A DNA stretch of 7,473 nucleotides from an uncultured Bacteroidales bacterium (GTDB lineage Bacteria; Bacteroidota; Bacteroidia; Bacteroidales; Bacteroidaceae): the NCBI GenBank assembly GCA_945837185.1, contig CAMAMZ010000101.1, positions 1-7,473 on the forward strand, in the 5' to 3' direction. The notes under the pieces were generated by a model, which did not search any database, was not told the DNA's origin, and saw only the letters and a program-made list of their open reading frames with translations. Shown one piece after another: positions 6,221 through 7,473 of this stretch. Every line of letters starts with the position of its first letter. Within the stretch, counting starts at the first letter, position 1. The translations under genes were made by a program, and so were the position numbers.

Positions 6221-7471
6221 ATGGCAACTATCAAACCATTCAAAGGCGTACGCCCACCCAAGCAATGGGTGGAACAAGTGGAATCGCGCCCTTACGATGT
6301 GCTTGATTCTGAGGAAGCTCGTGCCGAAGCAGGACAAAACGAGAAGAGTCTGTATCATATCATCAAACCGGAAATAAACTTTGAGCCGGGCACTTCGGAA
6401 TACGACCCGAAGGTGTATGAGAGCGCAGTTGAGCAGTTCAAACTTTTCCAACAGAACGGATGGCTGGTGCAAGACACCAAGGAGAACTACTATCTCTATG
6501 CGCAAACCATGAACGGCAAGACGCAATACGGATTGGTGGTGGGGGCTTATGTTGACGACTACCTGAACGGGGTCATCAAAAAGCACGAACTCACCAGACG
6601 CGACAAGGAGGAGGACCGCATGAAGCATGTGCGCATCAACAACGCCAATATTGAACCCGTGTTCTTTGCCTATCCCGACAACGAGGGGCTCAACAGCCTG
6701 ATCATGCGCTATGCGGCCACACAGCCGGAATATGATTTCATAGCGCCTGTAGACGGTTTCCGCCACCAGTTGTGGGTGATAAGCGATGAGGCCGACATTG
6801 TCTACATCACGCAGGCTTTTGCGGCCATGCCCAATCTCTATATTGCCGATGGCCACCATCGTTCGGCAGCTGCTGCCTTGGTGGGGGCTGAAAAGGCTAA
6901 GCAGAATCCGCACCACACGGGGCAGGAAGAGTATAACTACTTTATGGCGGTATGCTTCCAGGCTTCGCAGCTCACCATTCTCGACTACAACCGGGTGGTA
7001 AAGGATTTGAACGGCATGACAACGGAGCAGTTCCTGCAAGCCTTGGAAGCCGATTTCGTGGTGGCCTGCAAGGGCGAGGCCGATTATCATCCTGCGCATC
7101 TGCATGAGTTCTCGCTCTATCTCGATGGCATGTGGTATAGTCTTGTGGCCAAGGAAGGCACCTTCAACGATGCCGACCCTATTGGCGTGCTGGATGTCGA
7201 CATCTCATCGCGACTCATCCTCGACAAGCTGTTGGGCATAACCGATTTGCGGAGCGACAAGCGTATCGACTTTGTGGGTGGCCTGCGTGGCTTGGGCGAA
7301 CTTCGTCGTAGGGTTGATTCGGGCGAAATGCGTATGGCTTTGGCCCTCTATCCCGTCACCATGCAGCAAATCATGGATATTGCCGACAGCGGAAAAATCA
7401 TGCCGCCCAAGGCCACGTGGTTTGAGCCGAAGCTGCGAAGTGGTTTGGTAATTCATAAGTTAGACGATTAA
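6221..7471 (+). CDS. DUF1015 family protein, serine-biosynthesis-associated
   Basis: This 416-residue protein is a member of the DUF1015 family (PF06245), recognised from its conserved blocks: Lys-Pro-Phe-Lys-Gly-Val-Arg (5-11), Pro-Tyr-Asp-Val-Leu (24-28), His-Glu-Leu-Thr-Arg-Arg-Asp-Lys-Glu-Glu-Asp-Arg (122-133), Ala-Asp-Gly-His-His-Arg (209-214), Asp-Val-Asp-Ile-Ser (325-329), and a C-terminal Met-Pro-Pro-Lys-Ala-Thr (394-399) followed by Pro-Lys-Leu-Arg-Ser-Gly-Leu. There is no signal peptide or membrane segment, so it is cytoplasmic. The family has no function that I can state as established. It starts 32 bases after serA, without a terminator between, so co-transcription with serC and serA is likely. 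The Gly-His-His-Arg motif recalls the phosphate-binding motif of the ParB/sulfiredoxin fold, which includes free-serine kinases; that link is inference. It appears full length, with the last conserved block intact just before the stop. Confidence 0.9.
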   Translation: MATIKPFKGVRPPKQWVEQVESRPYDVLDSEEARAEAGQNEKSLYHIIKPEINFEPGTSEYDPKVYESAVEQFKLFQQNGWLVQDTKENYYLYAQTMNGKTQYGLVVGAYVDDYLNGVIKKHELTRRDKEEDRMKHVRINNANIEPVFFAYPDNEGLNSLIMRYAATQPEYDFIAPVDGFRHQLWVISDEADIVYITQAFAAMPNLYIADGHHRSAAAALVGAEKAKQNPHHTGQEEYNYFMAVCFQASQLTILDYNRVVKDLNGMTTEQFLQALEADFVVACKGEADYHPAHLHEFSLYLDGMWYSLVAKEGTFNDADPIGVLDVDISSRLILDKLLGITDLRSDKRIDFVGGLRGLGELRRRVDSGEMRMALALYPVTMQQIMDIADSGKIMPPKATWFEPKLRSGLVIHKLDD

Positions 7472-7473
7472 GG

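Noticed and set aside
6215..7105. Open frame of 296 codons on the minus strand within the DUF1015 gene
   Set aside because: The plus strand carries all DUF1015 motifs; the antisense product has no motif or initiation signal.

Overview
The window looks like a core chromosomal segment of a Bacteroidota bacterium, most likely a Prevotella-like Bacteroidales. This rests on several observations: near absence of Shine-Dalgarno sites except at one gene, TAnnTTTG-type -7 promoter elements in the one long upstream region, a Sec signal ending in Cys-Ala-Gln, and the character of the serC, serA and helicase proteins. All complete genes lie on the + strand. I see no tRNA, rRNA, CRISPR array, insertion sequence or phage gene.

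Bases 1-96 are the very acidic end of a gene that enters from the left, possibly gyrA. It is followed by two tandem, clearly paralogous exported TPR proteins (140-1366 and 1499-2692). The second overlaps by ATGA a DbpA-type DEAD-box RNA helicase (2689-4014). The 132-bp gap between the two TPR genes is the most structured non-coding DNA here. It holds an 11-bp stem-loop flanked by a 10-bp direct repeat. Next comes a series of complementary CATAC/GTATG blocks that could form mutually exclusive hairpins, one of which places the ribosome binding site of the second TPR gene in its loop.

A 142-bp AT-rich intergenic region with promoter-like motifs opens the second block: serC (4157-5224), serA (5271-6188) and a DUF1015 protein (6221-7471), closely spaced and probably one operon. 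SerA makes 3-phosphohydroxypyruvate from 3-phosphoglycerate and SerC transaminates it to phosphoserine. No phosphoserine phosphatase is present, and the DUF1015 protein, which carries a DGHHR motif, takes the third place. The SerA protein departs from the usual catalytic Glu/His pair.

Most of the window is ordinary housekeeping DNA. The points worth a second look are the leader of the second TPR gene, the conserved but unexplained TPR pair coupled to a helicase, the SerA active site and the role of DUF1015 in serine metabolism.
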